Assembly: GCA_036365515.1 (NCBI GenBank)
Contig: CM070873.1
Coordinates: forward strand, 83,711,948-83,775,947
Direction: 5' to 3'
Length of the DNA stretch: 64,000 nucleotides
Source of the DNA: Torymus aiolomorphi
Lineage: Eukaryota; Arthropoda; Insecta; Hymenoptera; Torymidae
Shown: one piece after another, positions 7,701 through 17,245 of the stretch
How the letters are laid out: each line of letters starts with the position of its first letter
Position numbering within the stretch: the stretch's first letter is position 1
Notes under the pieces: generated by a model
What the model saw: the letters and a program-made list of their open reading frames with translations, nothing else
Databases searched by the model: none
What the model was told of the DNA's origin: nothing
Translations under genes and position numbers: made by a program

Positions 7701-10190
7701 ATGGAGAATCCTGACTGGAGCTGGGCTTCTCTCGGTATCGACGAGAATGATCTAATGTGCGTCGATCCGATAGCTGCAGTTGAAGCGCTAAAGCGATCGA
7801 TTAATAAGTTAACCGACGGGGAAGTCGCGATGACTGCTCAGCGGTTCGGGTTGAATATTCGCTCGGACGCGATCATTTTACGTAATAGGTTGGAGAGGCA
7901 CGAGATGCGACGCCATTTTGGGACAGACGCCGCGCCATGGGACCCGGCCAGAGACGAGCCGGCGGACGAGTCCACTTCTGCGCATAGTCCTTCGTCGTCG
8001 AGTAGGCATTCTGTTGCCCGTTTCTCGCCATCTAGGGTTCCAGTGCAGCCGGTGGTCGCTTCAGAGTATTCAGAAGCAGCACCGCTCTCCACAGGCCAAT
8101 TGATAGGTAGATTTCGCGATCCAATTTCGATGGAGGAGCCGTCGCAGACTTTTACGTCGAGGCTGGACATCGAAGTGAGTGAGCCGCGGCGTGCGGCCGA
8201 GCAGCCTACAGCTGGCAGCCATGTTGCTCCAGCGATACAGAGTTCGGACGCGCAGAGGCGTGTTAGCATCGCCGCGCCGGAAGTGTTTCATGACACGAGG
8301 GAGTCAGCTCCTAATCCGCGTGCACAATCTATACGTTATTCTCTCGGTCCACTTCGTGCTCACGAGCATAGCACGTTCATGGAAAATATTATGGATTTAA
8401 CGAGTGTGGCGAATGCGCGGAACGAGATTCCATTATCTGCGAGTAAAGGAGGGGCGGTGAGGCAGCCGAACGGATTGTTCGATGGTACGTCGTCTTTGCC
8501 GCTTCCAGCGTTGCCGTCGCAGCAGATGAGATACCCGGCTGCTCCGTCCACGAGGTATCCGGGAAGAGAGTTCAGCAACGGTGTTTCCGGAGTTGGTTCG
8601 CTACCTTCGGCGAGTATTCCTCAGCTTTCAGCTAATGTTGCTCTAGGAAATTTCGACGGCGTAGCAGGGCCTGCTGTCTACTCACAATGTCCAATGCCGC
8701 GAGTAACACCAGGTTATCATGAGCCGCCTCTCATGTCCTCAGCGTCGCTCGCTCAAAATTTTGTTTCAGCTGGAGCTTCACAAGCGAGCAGATTTGGAGC
8801 ACGAGTCGAGCCGGTGCGCCCGTATTACAATCAGCCAGCGCCGCCACCGTAGTTTCAGTATCCGCCTGGGTATTTTCCGCAACCTTTTGTGTCCTCGCAG
8901 CCGATGATGTCCAATGCTCCAGGATATCCATGGTATAATGGTAACATTCCGCATTCTGGGTTTTATTTTCCGCCTGCAGTCCCACCGCCAGCGGCCACAG
9001 GATCTTCATCAGCTCCGATGCATCCTGCTGCAAGCTTCCAGTTTCACCCGGGGAGATTCGATGTCTCTGCTCCTGGGATGAGTCAAGATGCGTCGTTTTT
9101 CGAGCGTTCATCGCTTTATAAAGAGAAACGCACGACGGAGCTACTCTCTAAGTGGCACATTACGTTTAAAGGGGATAGGAAAAGAGACCCCAAAAGTTTC
9201 ATTGCAGACTTAACAAAATGCAAAGAAACTTACAAACTGACTCTCGAGGAAATAGTGAAAGCCTTGCCCTCAGCTCTCGATGATGAGTCATGGCAGTGGT
9301 TTCGTCGAGAGTATCAGCTTTGGAAATCATACGAAGACTTCGTCGTTGCGTTTCGCCTGCAGTACAGCTTTGAAGATGTGCAGGAGAGACTACGGAAGGA
9401 GCTGGAGGTGCGCACGCAAGGACCAAGTGAGGAGATCTCCACCTATTTACTGAAGGTGCATGACCTACTGGATCAGCTAAAGCCGCCGCTTACGTTAGGA
9501 GAGCAGCTAGATCGAGTATACTAGAAGCTTCATCCTTCGTACCCGCTGCGCATCGAGAGGAAAGATTTTGAAAATTTTCCGGAATTGCAAAAATTAGGCA
9601 AGCGAGAGGAGCTGCGGAGAGCTCAGGAGAAGGCGTACAAGCCGCCACCTCCAATTGCGGATTCAGCTTTCCCTGCTTCAGCGTACACTCCTCCGAAGCA
9701 GCAGCGGCAGGTGAAACTAGCCCCAGTGGTTCCGAGCACACCGGAAGAAAACGAGCTGAAGCTGTCCAGCTCAAGCAATCTAGCTCCTGTAGGAGCCACA
9801 CAGACGGAAAGAGGAGAGAAGCAGCGATCGTCGAGGGAACGGAAGTTCAAATCGACGGATGGACAGCGGGAAGAGAAGAAAGATCGGAAACGATATGCTC
9901 GCAGCAAGAGTAAGAGTCGCCGCAGCGACCAAAAGGGAAATGCTCAAGCGACGCTGGCGGAGACCGAGCCTAAACAGGAAGAGCTGAAGATCGAGACGGT
10001 CCCCCCGAAGGCGAAGTACGAGGACATGCAGCGACGGAAGATGCGAGAGCCATGTTTCCCCTGCGGCCAAGCCGGACATTGGAGACGTGAGTGTATGAAC
10101 GCTGCAGTCTGCCTAATGTGCGGACAGCCTAATACCACGGCGCCTAGATGCACCAAGTGCAATTCGACTACGGCGGCGGGAAACGAGTAA
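7701..10190 (+). pseudogene. gag: Gag polyprotein of the Gypsy element, two amber stops
   Basis: One continuous frame of 829 codons, broken only by TAG at 8850-8852 (codon 384) and TAG at 9522-9524 (codon 608), ending at TAA 10188-10190. Codons 1-60 are a short N-terminal region (MENPDWSWASLGIDENDL). About 80-460 is Pro/Ser/Ala-rich and low in complexity. About 468-640 resembles a retrotransposon capsid domain (KWHITFKGDRKRDPKSF, then helices ending QLKPPLTLGEQLDRVY). About 640-780 is Lys/Arg/Glu-rich. A CCHC zinc knuckle follows (C785, C788, H793, C798), then a second Cys cluster (C804, C807, C817, C820). Gag would form the particle and bind RNA. The first ATG fits the frame and follows a leader without competing in-frame starts. 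Both stops are amber, so decay is likely but readthrough is not excluded. Confidence 0.8.
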
Positions 10191-11650
10191 GAGGGGAAGT
10201 TAGCGGAGTCAACTCACCCCCTTCTACTTCAGACTCGACTCCTCCCACTTCTGATTCGATCGCTGGTATTCCAGAAAACAGTTCAGCTGCAGCTATGAGT
10301 GAGAGAGATAACCCTCAAGTTCTAGCTCCAGAATCGCTGATAATGAGAAGCGCTATCAGCAACGTCGAGCCCAGGTTGCTCTTCAATATAGAATTGAATG
10401 GAAGGAAACTCTTAGGCATGCTCGACGATGGCTCCGTTCACTCGTACCTCGGCAAAGGCGTCAGCAAGGAATTTGCCCAGAAATTGGAACAGGAAGCCGC
10501 TTCAGTACGCGTAGCTGATGGAGGTGCAGTGAAGCTACAAGGAGTACTGAATATGACGGTGAGCATCGATAATACAAAATTATCTATGCCTTTCCGTGTA
10601 GCAGATGAGCTTCAGTACGACTGCATTCTCGAAATCGACTTCAAACGGTTGTTTAAGATGAAGATCGACTACGAGAACGATACATGGTCGACACCGAAGG
10701 GAGTAGTGCATCAGTTTTACCCTTATGGCCAAGATCCAACCTGTTTCCCAGCTCTAGCCAGCATAGGAGGACTGAGTCGTGCTACAGCTGATCAGCAGTT
10801 GCTTATTGAAGAAATCAAACAGAGATTGATTCCACCTACACCGGAAAAGCTAGGGTTAGCTAATGTCGCCCCGCATTTCATTGACATTCAAGGAAATGAA
10901 CCCATTCGCCAAGCTCCTGGGAAGTATACTCCGAAGATGTTGCAGACGGCTTGGGCTGAAGTCGATAGGATGCTGGAGGAGGGAATTATCGAGCCATCTG
11001 ATAGCCCCTGGCGAAGCTGCCCTGTGTTAGTTCCAAAATTGTATAACTTGTTCCGATTTTGCATAGACTATAGGCAAGTTAATAAGCATACCAAGTCTAT
11101 CGCGTATCCATTGCGCAACATGGATGATATACTTGATAAGTTAAGTTCCGCTAAGTATATTTCTAAGCTAGATTTAAGCCAGGCATACCACCAGATTCCG
11201 TTGGATCCGAAGTGCATAGAGGTCACCGCATTTTCAGTACCAGGGCGAAGACTTTTCCACTTCATCCGGTTACCATATGGGCTGACAAATGCTCCAGCTG
11301 TGTTCCAGCGCATCATGGATAACCTAATCAAGGCTGTCTGGGAACCGTATGTGTTCACCTATTTAGACGATGTCATTATCGTCTCGCCGACATTTGATGA
11401 GCACACAAAGTGGTTAGAGATCGTGCTCACCGCGTTAAAAGATGCAAACCTACAGATTAACCTCAAAAAGTCTGAGTTTTGTTACGCGGAGATTAAGTAC
11501 TTAGGTTATATCGTTAACGAGGACGGACTAAAGACTGATGAAGATAAAGCAAAGTCCATCCTCGAGTATACAGCGCCCCTCAACATCAGGCAGCTGAGAA
11601 GATTTTGTTGCTCCAGTCGTTTCCGAGAAGCAAGCGATCTGCTAGGTTAA
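10148..11650 (+). pseudogene. pol: Pol (protease and reverse transcriptase), truncated
   Basis: Open in the -1 frame relative to gag and entered by frameshifting near 10182, so the ATG at 10148 is only the formal ORF start. Protease lies at about residues 70-190: the active-site motif is LDDGS (92-96) instead of the usual D-S/T-G, and the later ILGxDF-type motif reads ILEIDF. RT lies at about 255-485 with FRFCIDYRQVN, LDLSQAYHQI (catalytic D342), RLPYGLTNAPAVFQRIMD and YLDD (405-408, catalytic D407/D408). These are typical of Ty3/Gypsy RT. Homology stops at NIRQLRRF (about residue 486). The last 14 residues come from the adjoining TIR unit. RNase H and integrase are missing, so integration by this copy is not possible. 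Confidence 0.85.
10178..10242 (+). promoter_or_regulatory. -1 ribosomal frameshift signal between gag and pol
   Basis: GGGAAAC at 10178-10184 is in the correct gag register (G GGA AAC), two codons before the gag TAA. Pol is open in the -1 frame across it. Four bases downstream a stem can form between 10189-10196 (AAGAGGGG) and 10217-10223 (CCCCCTT), with one bulged A. Loop bases 10205-10210 (GGAGTC) can pair with 10237-10242 (GACTCC), giving a possible H-type pseudoknot. GGGAAAC is an established X XXY YYZ slippery heptamer. The pseudoknot is a manual prediction. Confidence 0.7.
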
Positions 11651-13060
11651 TGTTAAGCTAGCAGATCATTTTCGGGTATCTGCGAGTTTTTGTCGTAGCG
11701 ACTTCGGAGAGTGACCATATTTTGTTGCTAATTTGTTGCTGCAAGATGGTCAGAACGAAAAATTCAAAAGAACCTTCAGTGACCCGTTTCCAGAGTACAC
11801 GTCTTCGCCAATGACTTCAGGGATGAGAAAAACTCGATTATTAGTTAAAACAAACACGAAATATTTTGTTGCTAATTTGTTACGCCAAACCCGATTTTGT
11901 TGCTCCAGCCGTTTCCGAGAAACAACCGATCTGCTAGGTTAATATTAAGCTAGCAGATCATTTTCGGGTATCTGCGAGTTTTTGTCGTAGCGACTTCGGA
12001 GAGTGACCATATTTTGTTGCTAATTTGTTGCTGCAAGATGGTCAGAACGAAAAATTCAAAAACACCTTCAGTGACCCATTTCCAGAGTACACGTCTTCGC
12101 CAATGACTTCAGAGATGAGAAAAACTCGATTATTAGTTAAAACAAACATGACGTATTTTGTTGCTAATTTGTTACGCCAAACCCGATTTTGTTGCTCCAG
12201 CCGTTTCCGAGAAACAAGCGATCTGCTAGGTTAATATTAAGCTAGCAGATCATTTTCGGGTATCTTTGCGAGTTTTTGCCGTAGCGACTTCCGAGAGTGA
12301 CCATATTTTGTTGCTAATTTGTTGCTGCATGATGATCAGAACGAAAAATTCAAAAACCACCTTCAGCGACCCGTTTCAAGAGTACACGTCTTCGTGAATG
12401 ACTTCAGGAATAAGAAAAAATCGATTATTCGTCAAAACAAACACGGAGTATTTTGTTGCTACTTTGTTACTAATTTGTTACGCCAAACCCAATTTGCGAG
12501 TTTTTACCTTAGCGATCTCGGAGAGGGGGCATATTTTGTTGCTAATTTGTTGATGCAAGATGCTCGGAGTGAAAAATTCGGAAACCCTTCAGCGACCCAT
12601 TTTCAGAGTACACGTCCTCACCAATGACTTCAGGGATCGGAAACAGTGAATTATTCGTTAAAACAAAAACGTAGTATTCTGTTGCCAATTTGTTGCTAAT
12701 TTTTTACACTAAACCCGATTTAGTTGCTCCAGTCCTTTCCGAGAAACAAGCGTACTGCTAGGTTAATATTAAGCTAGCAGACCATGTTTCCCTATCTTTG
12801 CGAGTTTTTACCTTAGCGACCTCGGAGATGGGGCATATTTTGTTGCTAATTTGTTGCTGCAAAATGCTCGGAGTGAAAAATTCGAAAACCCTTCAGCGAC
12901 CCATTTTCAAAGTACACGTCTTCGCCAATGACTTCAGGGATGAGAAAAAATGGATTATTCGTTAAAACAAACACGGAGTATTTAGTTGCTAATTTGTTGC
13001 TAATTTTTTACGCCAAACCCGATTTTGTTGCTCCAGCCGTTTCCGAGAAACAAGCGATCT
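11601..13060 (+). repeat. Tandem array of about 292-bp TIR units, forward arm
   Basis: A partial unit (11601-about 11650) is followed by units beginning near 11650, 11940, 12232 and 12762. The 12232-12761 stretch is a partly fused, partly deleted double unit. Each unit has a TTTTGTTGCTAATTTGTTGC block, a block near AGTACACGTCTTCGCCAATG and a GTTGCTCCAGCCGTTTCCGA block. Unit junctions are palindromic: GATCTGCTAGGTTAAT meets ATTAAGCTAGCAGATC. Each unit thus has terminal inverted repeats like the 143-bp element at 5713. The 69-70-codon ORFs in successive units (MLLQDGQNEKFK...) recur only because the DNA recurs. Confidence 0.8.
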
Positions 13061-13387
13061 CCACGATTTATAGCAAATGCGATGATCTGGTACAACTTTA
13101 TCATGTTGAAAATTCACATTTTTGAAAAAAAATGTTGAAAATTTCAGATTTTTTTTGTAATAAATTTTTATAACTTTTTTAGTGAAGTCGTAGCCCAATT
13201 CTGGCTACAACATTCGAAAGAGGAGGCTTCAAACTATCTGAAATGGTGCTTTTACGTTTTTTCTTGGACCGATTATATAAAAAGTTAGAACGCTGAAAAC
13301 TAAAAAAAAATCTTGGACATTTGGGGGAAAAAGCCGATCCTCTGTTTCTCGTTTATAATCAGTGCAATAAAATACAAAATGCAACCG
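13061..13387. other. Unique spacer between forward and reverse TIR arrays
   Basis: About 330 bp of AT-rich sequence, not part of the TIR unit, separates the two opposite arrays. It contains A/T-rich runs and no gene that I recognise. It is the centre of a large inverted structure of about 3.2 kb. Confidence 0.6.
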
Positions 13388-14810
13388 TAGCAAATTCTCA
13401 ACAATTTAGCAACCAAATACTACATGTTTGTTTTAACGAATAATCCATTTTTATTGATCCCTGAAGTCATTGGTGAGGACGTGTACTCCCGAAAAGGGTC
13501 GCTGAAGGGTTTCCAAATTTTTCACTCCGAGCATCTTGCAGGAACAAATTAGCAACGAAATATGCCCCCTCTCCGACGTCGCTAAGGTAAAAACTCGCAA
13601 AGATAGGGAAACATGGTCTGCTAGCTTAATATTACCTAGCAGATCGCATGTTTCTCGGAAACGGCAGGAGCAACTAAATCGGGTTTGGTGTAAAAAATTA
13701 GCAACTAATTGGTAACAAAATACTACGTTTATGTTTTAAAGAATAATCCATTTTTTCCGATCCTTGAAGTCATTGGCGAGGACGTGTACTTTGAAAATGA
13801 GTCGCTGAAGGGTTTTCGAATTTTTCACTCCGAGCACCTTGCCGCAACAAATTAGCAACAAAATATTCCCCATCTCCGAGGTCGCTAAGGTAAAATCTCG
13901 CAAAGATAGGGAACCATGGTCTGCTAGCTTAATATTAACCTAGCAGATCGCTTGTTTCTCGGAAAGGACTGGAGCACCTAAATCGGGTTTGGCGTAAAAA
14001 ATTAGCAACAAATTGGCAACAAAATACTCCGTGTTTGTTTTAACGAATAATGGATTTTTTCTCATCCCTCAAGTCATTCGCGAAGATGTGTACTCTGGAA
14101 ATGGCTCGCTGAAGGTGTTTTTGAATTTTTTGTTCTGACCATCATGCAGCAACAAATTAGCAACAAAATATAGTCACTTTCCGAAGTCGCTACGACAAAA
14201 ACTCGCAAAGATACGAGATAATGATCTGCTAGCTTAATATTAACCTAGCAGATCGCTTGTTTCTCGGAAAGGACTGGAGCACCTAAATCGGGTTTGGCGT
14301 AAAAAATTAGCAACAAATTGGCAACAAAATACTCCGCGTTTGTTTTAACGAATAATGGATTTTTTCTCATCCCTCAAGTCATTGGCAAAACGTGTACTCT
14401 GGAAACGGGTCGCTGAAGGTGTTTTTGAATTTTCCGTTCCGACCATCTTGCAGCAACAAATTAGCAACAAAATATGGTCACTCCCCGAAGTCGCTACGGC
14501 AAAAACTCGCAAAGATACACGAAAATGATCTGGTAGCTTAATATTAACCTAGCAGATCGCTTGTTTCTCGGAAACGACTTGAGCAACAAAATCGGGTTTG
14601 GCATAACGAATTAGCAACAAAATACTCCGTGTTTGTTTTAACGAATAACCGATTTCTTCTCATCCCTGAAGTCATTGGCGAAGACGTGTACTCTGGAAAC
14701 GGGTCGCTGAAGGTGTTTTTGAATTTTCCGTTCCGACCATCTTGCAGCAACAAATTAGCATCAAAATATGGTCACACTCCGAAGTCGCTACGGAAAAAAC
14801 TCGCAAAAAT
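13388..14810 (-). repeat. Tandem array of about 300-bp TIR units, reverse arm
   Basis: These are the same units in the opposite orientation. Palindromic junctions are near 13620-13645, 13920-13948, 14225-14251 and 14527-14553, giving about 300-bp spacing. The final unit (14541-14810) stops inside the ACTCGCAAA block, where the 127-bp satellite begins. Units nearest the outside are closest to the first forward units, while inner units share a TAGGGAAACATGGTC-type variant with the inner forward unit. This symmetry suggests duplication by inversion and not independent insertion. Confidence 0.8.
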
Positions 14811-16083
14811 TTTATTTAGCGATCTGCGACCAAACATTGCATGTTATCGTAAAATACTGCAAGAATTGATAATTTCTTTATCATTTTGCAATCAGATATG
14901 GTTTTAATAATTTTGCATGGTATTTTTATAAGTCTTTTTTATTTTGCGATCGGCGACCAAATATTGCATGTTATCGTAAAATACTGCAAGAATTGAGAAT
15001 TTCTTTATTATTTTGCAATCAGTTATGGTTTTAATAATTTTGCATGGTATTTTTACAAGCCTTTTTTATTTAGCGATCTACGACCAAACATTGCATGTTA
15101 TCGTAAAATACTGCAAGAATTGATAATTTCTTTATCATTTCGCAATCATATATCGTTGTAATAGTTTTGCATGGCATTTATATAAATTGTTTTTATTTAG
15201 CAATCTGCGACCAAATATTGCATGTTATTGTAAAATACTGCATGCTTCGATAATTTCTTTATTATTTTACAACCATACAGCGTTTTAATAATTTTGCATG
15301 GTATTTATATAAGTGGTTTTTATTTAGCGATCTGCGACCAAACATTGCATGTTATCGTAAAATACTGCAAGAATTGATAATTTCTTTATCATTTTGCAAT
15401 CATATATCGTTTTAATAATTTTGCATGGTATTTATATAAGTCGTTTTTATTTAGCGATCTGCGACCAAATATTGCATGTTATCGTAAAATACTGCAAGAA
15501 TTGATAATTTCTTTATTATCTTACAATCATACATCGTTTTAATAATTTTGCATGGTATTTATATAAGTCGTTTTTATTTAGCGATCTGCGACCAAATGTT
15601 GCATGTTATCGTAAAGTACTGCAAGCTTCGATAATTTCTTTATTATTGTACAATCATACATCGTTTTCATAATTTTGCATGGTATTTATATAAGTTTATT
15701 TTATTTAACGATCTGCGACCAAACATTGCATGTTATCGTAAAATACTGCAAATATCGATAATATCTTTATTATTTTACAACCATACATCGTTTTCATATT
15801 TTACAACCATACAGCGTTTTCATAATTTTGCATGGTATTTATATAAGTTTATTTTATTTAGCGATCTACGACCAAATATTGCATGTTATCGTGGTGTTTA
15901 TATAAGTTTTTTCTAGTTAGCGATCTGCGACCAAATATTGCATTTTGTCTCAAAATACTGCAAGAATTGATAATTTCTTTATCATTTTGCAATCTTATAT
16001 CGTTGCATAATTTTGCATTGTATTTATATAATTATTTTTTGTTTATCGATCTGTAATCAAATATCATTTTAATGATATAGCTG
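14811..16083 (+). repeat. 127-128-bp satellite, small left block (about 10 monomers)
   Basis: Head-to-tail monomers with the landmarks TTTAGCGATCTGCGACCAAA, TTGCATGTTATCGTAAAATA, CTGCAAG, a TTTCTTTATCATTTTGCAAT-like block and TTTGCATGGTATTTATATAA. The block starts directly at the truncated TIR unit. Near 15890 a monomer is deleted (TTATCG runs straight into TGGTGTTTATATAAG). The last monomer (about 16030-16083) has decayed to ATCGATCTGTAATCAAATAT and matches the older monomer form. Confidence 0.9.
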
Positions 16084-16612
16084 CTTATCGTAGAATACTT
16101 CAGAAATATTTTTTATTGATTTTATCAGTAATCAAGTAATAAGACAATGGATGAAAAAGCATTACAGTTTTCAACGGATTGTTTGTTCAGAGGAGTGGGG
16201 TTATCGAGCTCATAATTAAGACGACATGCTATTATCTGCACTAATCACAATGGAAAATATGAGGCTACATGTGCTCTATATAATATTACACAAAATGAGG
16301 TTTCACATCGACACGAAATTTTTATGGAATCGGAAGAAGTTTCTTACATTGTTAGTTTTCAGTAGATGTTGTAAGAGAGGTTGTCCTTGGAGAGGTCTTA
16401 ATTGAGTGGAGTACCTCACAGATGTGGGCGCTGGTTGGGGCCTACATCCCTCCCCTCTTACAAATTAATCAAACACGTTTGCTCATGCAAACCAACATGT
16501 TCTGACGTGCACGCTACTTTTTAATCATGGCGGCCTTGAGCACATGCTGTTGAAAGGTGACCGCTCGCAACGCCATAACAGGCCGCCGCCCGCATGCCAT
16601 TTGCAGCGATGT
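16084..16612. other. Unique interruption inside the satellite
   Basis: About 530 bp without satellite landmarks, more GC-balanced than the array, and flanked on both sides by diverged monomers. It contains a decayed ORF on the + strand and a GC-rich stretch near 16385-16600. The inverted pair GTAAGAGAGG (about 16370) and CCTCCCCTCTTAC (about 16450) could form a weak stem. It may be residual pre-satellite DNA or an inserted fragment. Confidence 0.6.
16147..16365 (+). pseudogene. Possible decayed ORF in the satellite interruption
   Basis: Reading from ATG 16147 gives 72 codons with a single internal TAA (16213-16215) before TAG at 16363. The second part (residues after LSSS: RRHAIICTNHNGKYEATCAL, then YNITQNEVSHRHEIFMESEE) has a balanced residue mix unlike the low-complexity translations of nearby DNA. 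I do not recognise the family. It may be a fragment of a gene or transposon, or chance. Coding status is unproven. Confidence 0.2.
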
Positions 16613-17245
16613 TATCGCAAAATACTTCAACAATTGATAATTTCCTTATCAATTTGCAATCATAGATCTTTTCATAATTTTGCATGGTATTTATATAAGT
16701 ATTATTTATTAATCGTTCTGTCATCAAATATAATTTTTATGATATTGCAGGTTATCGTAAAGTACTGCAGAACTATTTAACTTCTTTATCGATTTGCAAT
16801 CATTGATTGTTTTCATAATTTTGCATTGTATTTCTATAAGTCTTTTTCTTTTGTCGATCTGCTATCAAATAATATCTTGTGACATTCAATGTTATCACGA
16901 AATACTGCAAAATTTAATAATTTCTTTATCATTTTGCAATGATAGTTCCTTTTCAGAAGTTTGCATGGTATTTATATAAGTATTTTTTATTTATCGATCT
17001 CCGATCAAAAACTTCTTTTTTTACACGTTATCGTAAAATACTGCAGAACCAGTTAATTTCTCAATCTATTTGCAATCATTGATTGTTTACATAATTTGCA
17101 TGGTATTTATATAAGTCCTTTTAATTTATCGAAGTGTGATCGAATACTATGTTTTGATATTACATGTTATCATAAAATACTGCAAAAATTGATAATTTCT
17201 CTATGATTTTCAATCATACATCATTTTTATAATTTTGCATGGTAT
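16613..17245 (+). repeat. Diverged long-form satellite monomers (left edge of main array)
   Basis: About five monomers recognisable by TTTGCATGGTATTTATATAA and TAAAATACTGCA but strongly diverged, with spacing of about 135-140 bp. Between ATCAAATA and the ACATGTTATC block they carry about 13 extra bases (for example CTATGTTTTGATA near 17148) that core monomers lack. The same extra block recurs at the far right edge (59770-59795), so it is likely the ancestral form. Confidence 0.75.

Larger units (their letters stand above)
5861..11602 (+). mobile_element. Ty3/Gypsy LTR retrotransposon, 3'-truncated
   Basis: The order is LTR, primer-binding site, leader, gag with a CCHC knuckle, a -1 shift, protease and then Ty3/Gypsy-type reverse transcriptase. 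RT homology stops at a NIRQLRRF motif, where TIR-unit sequence begins at 11601-11605. RNase H, integrase, any env and the 3' LTR do not reappear anywhere in the window, so target-site duplications and LTR identity cannot be examined. Two amber stops in gag and the missing 3' half make this copy non-autonomous. The 5' limit rests on TG...CA ends and the PBS position. Confidence 0.8.

Noticed and set aside
7838..10162. ORFs on the minus strand and in other frames across gag
   Set aside because: Shadows of the gag frame, which is supported by capsid-like and CCHC motifs.
11733..14753. Repeated 69-codon ORFs (MLLQDGQNEKFK...) in the TIR array
   Set aside because: They recur because the unit recurs, end at the palindromic junction, and have no relation to a known transposase.
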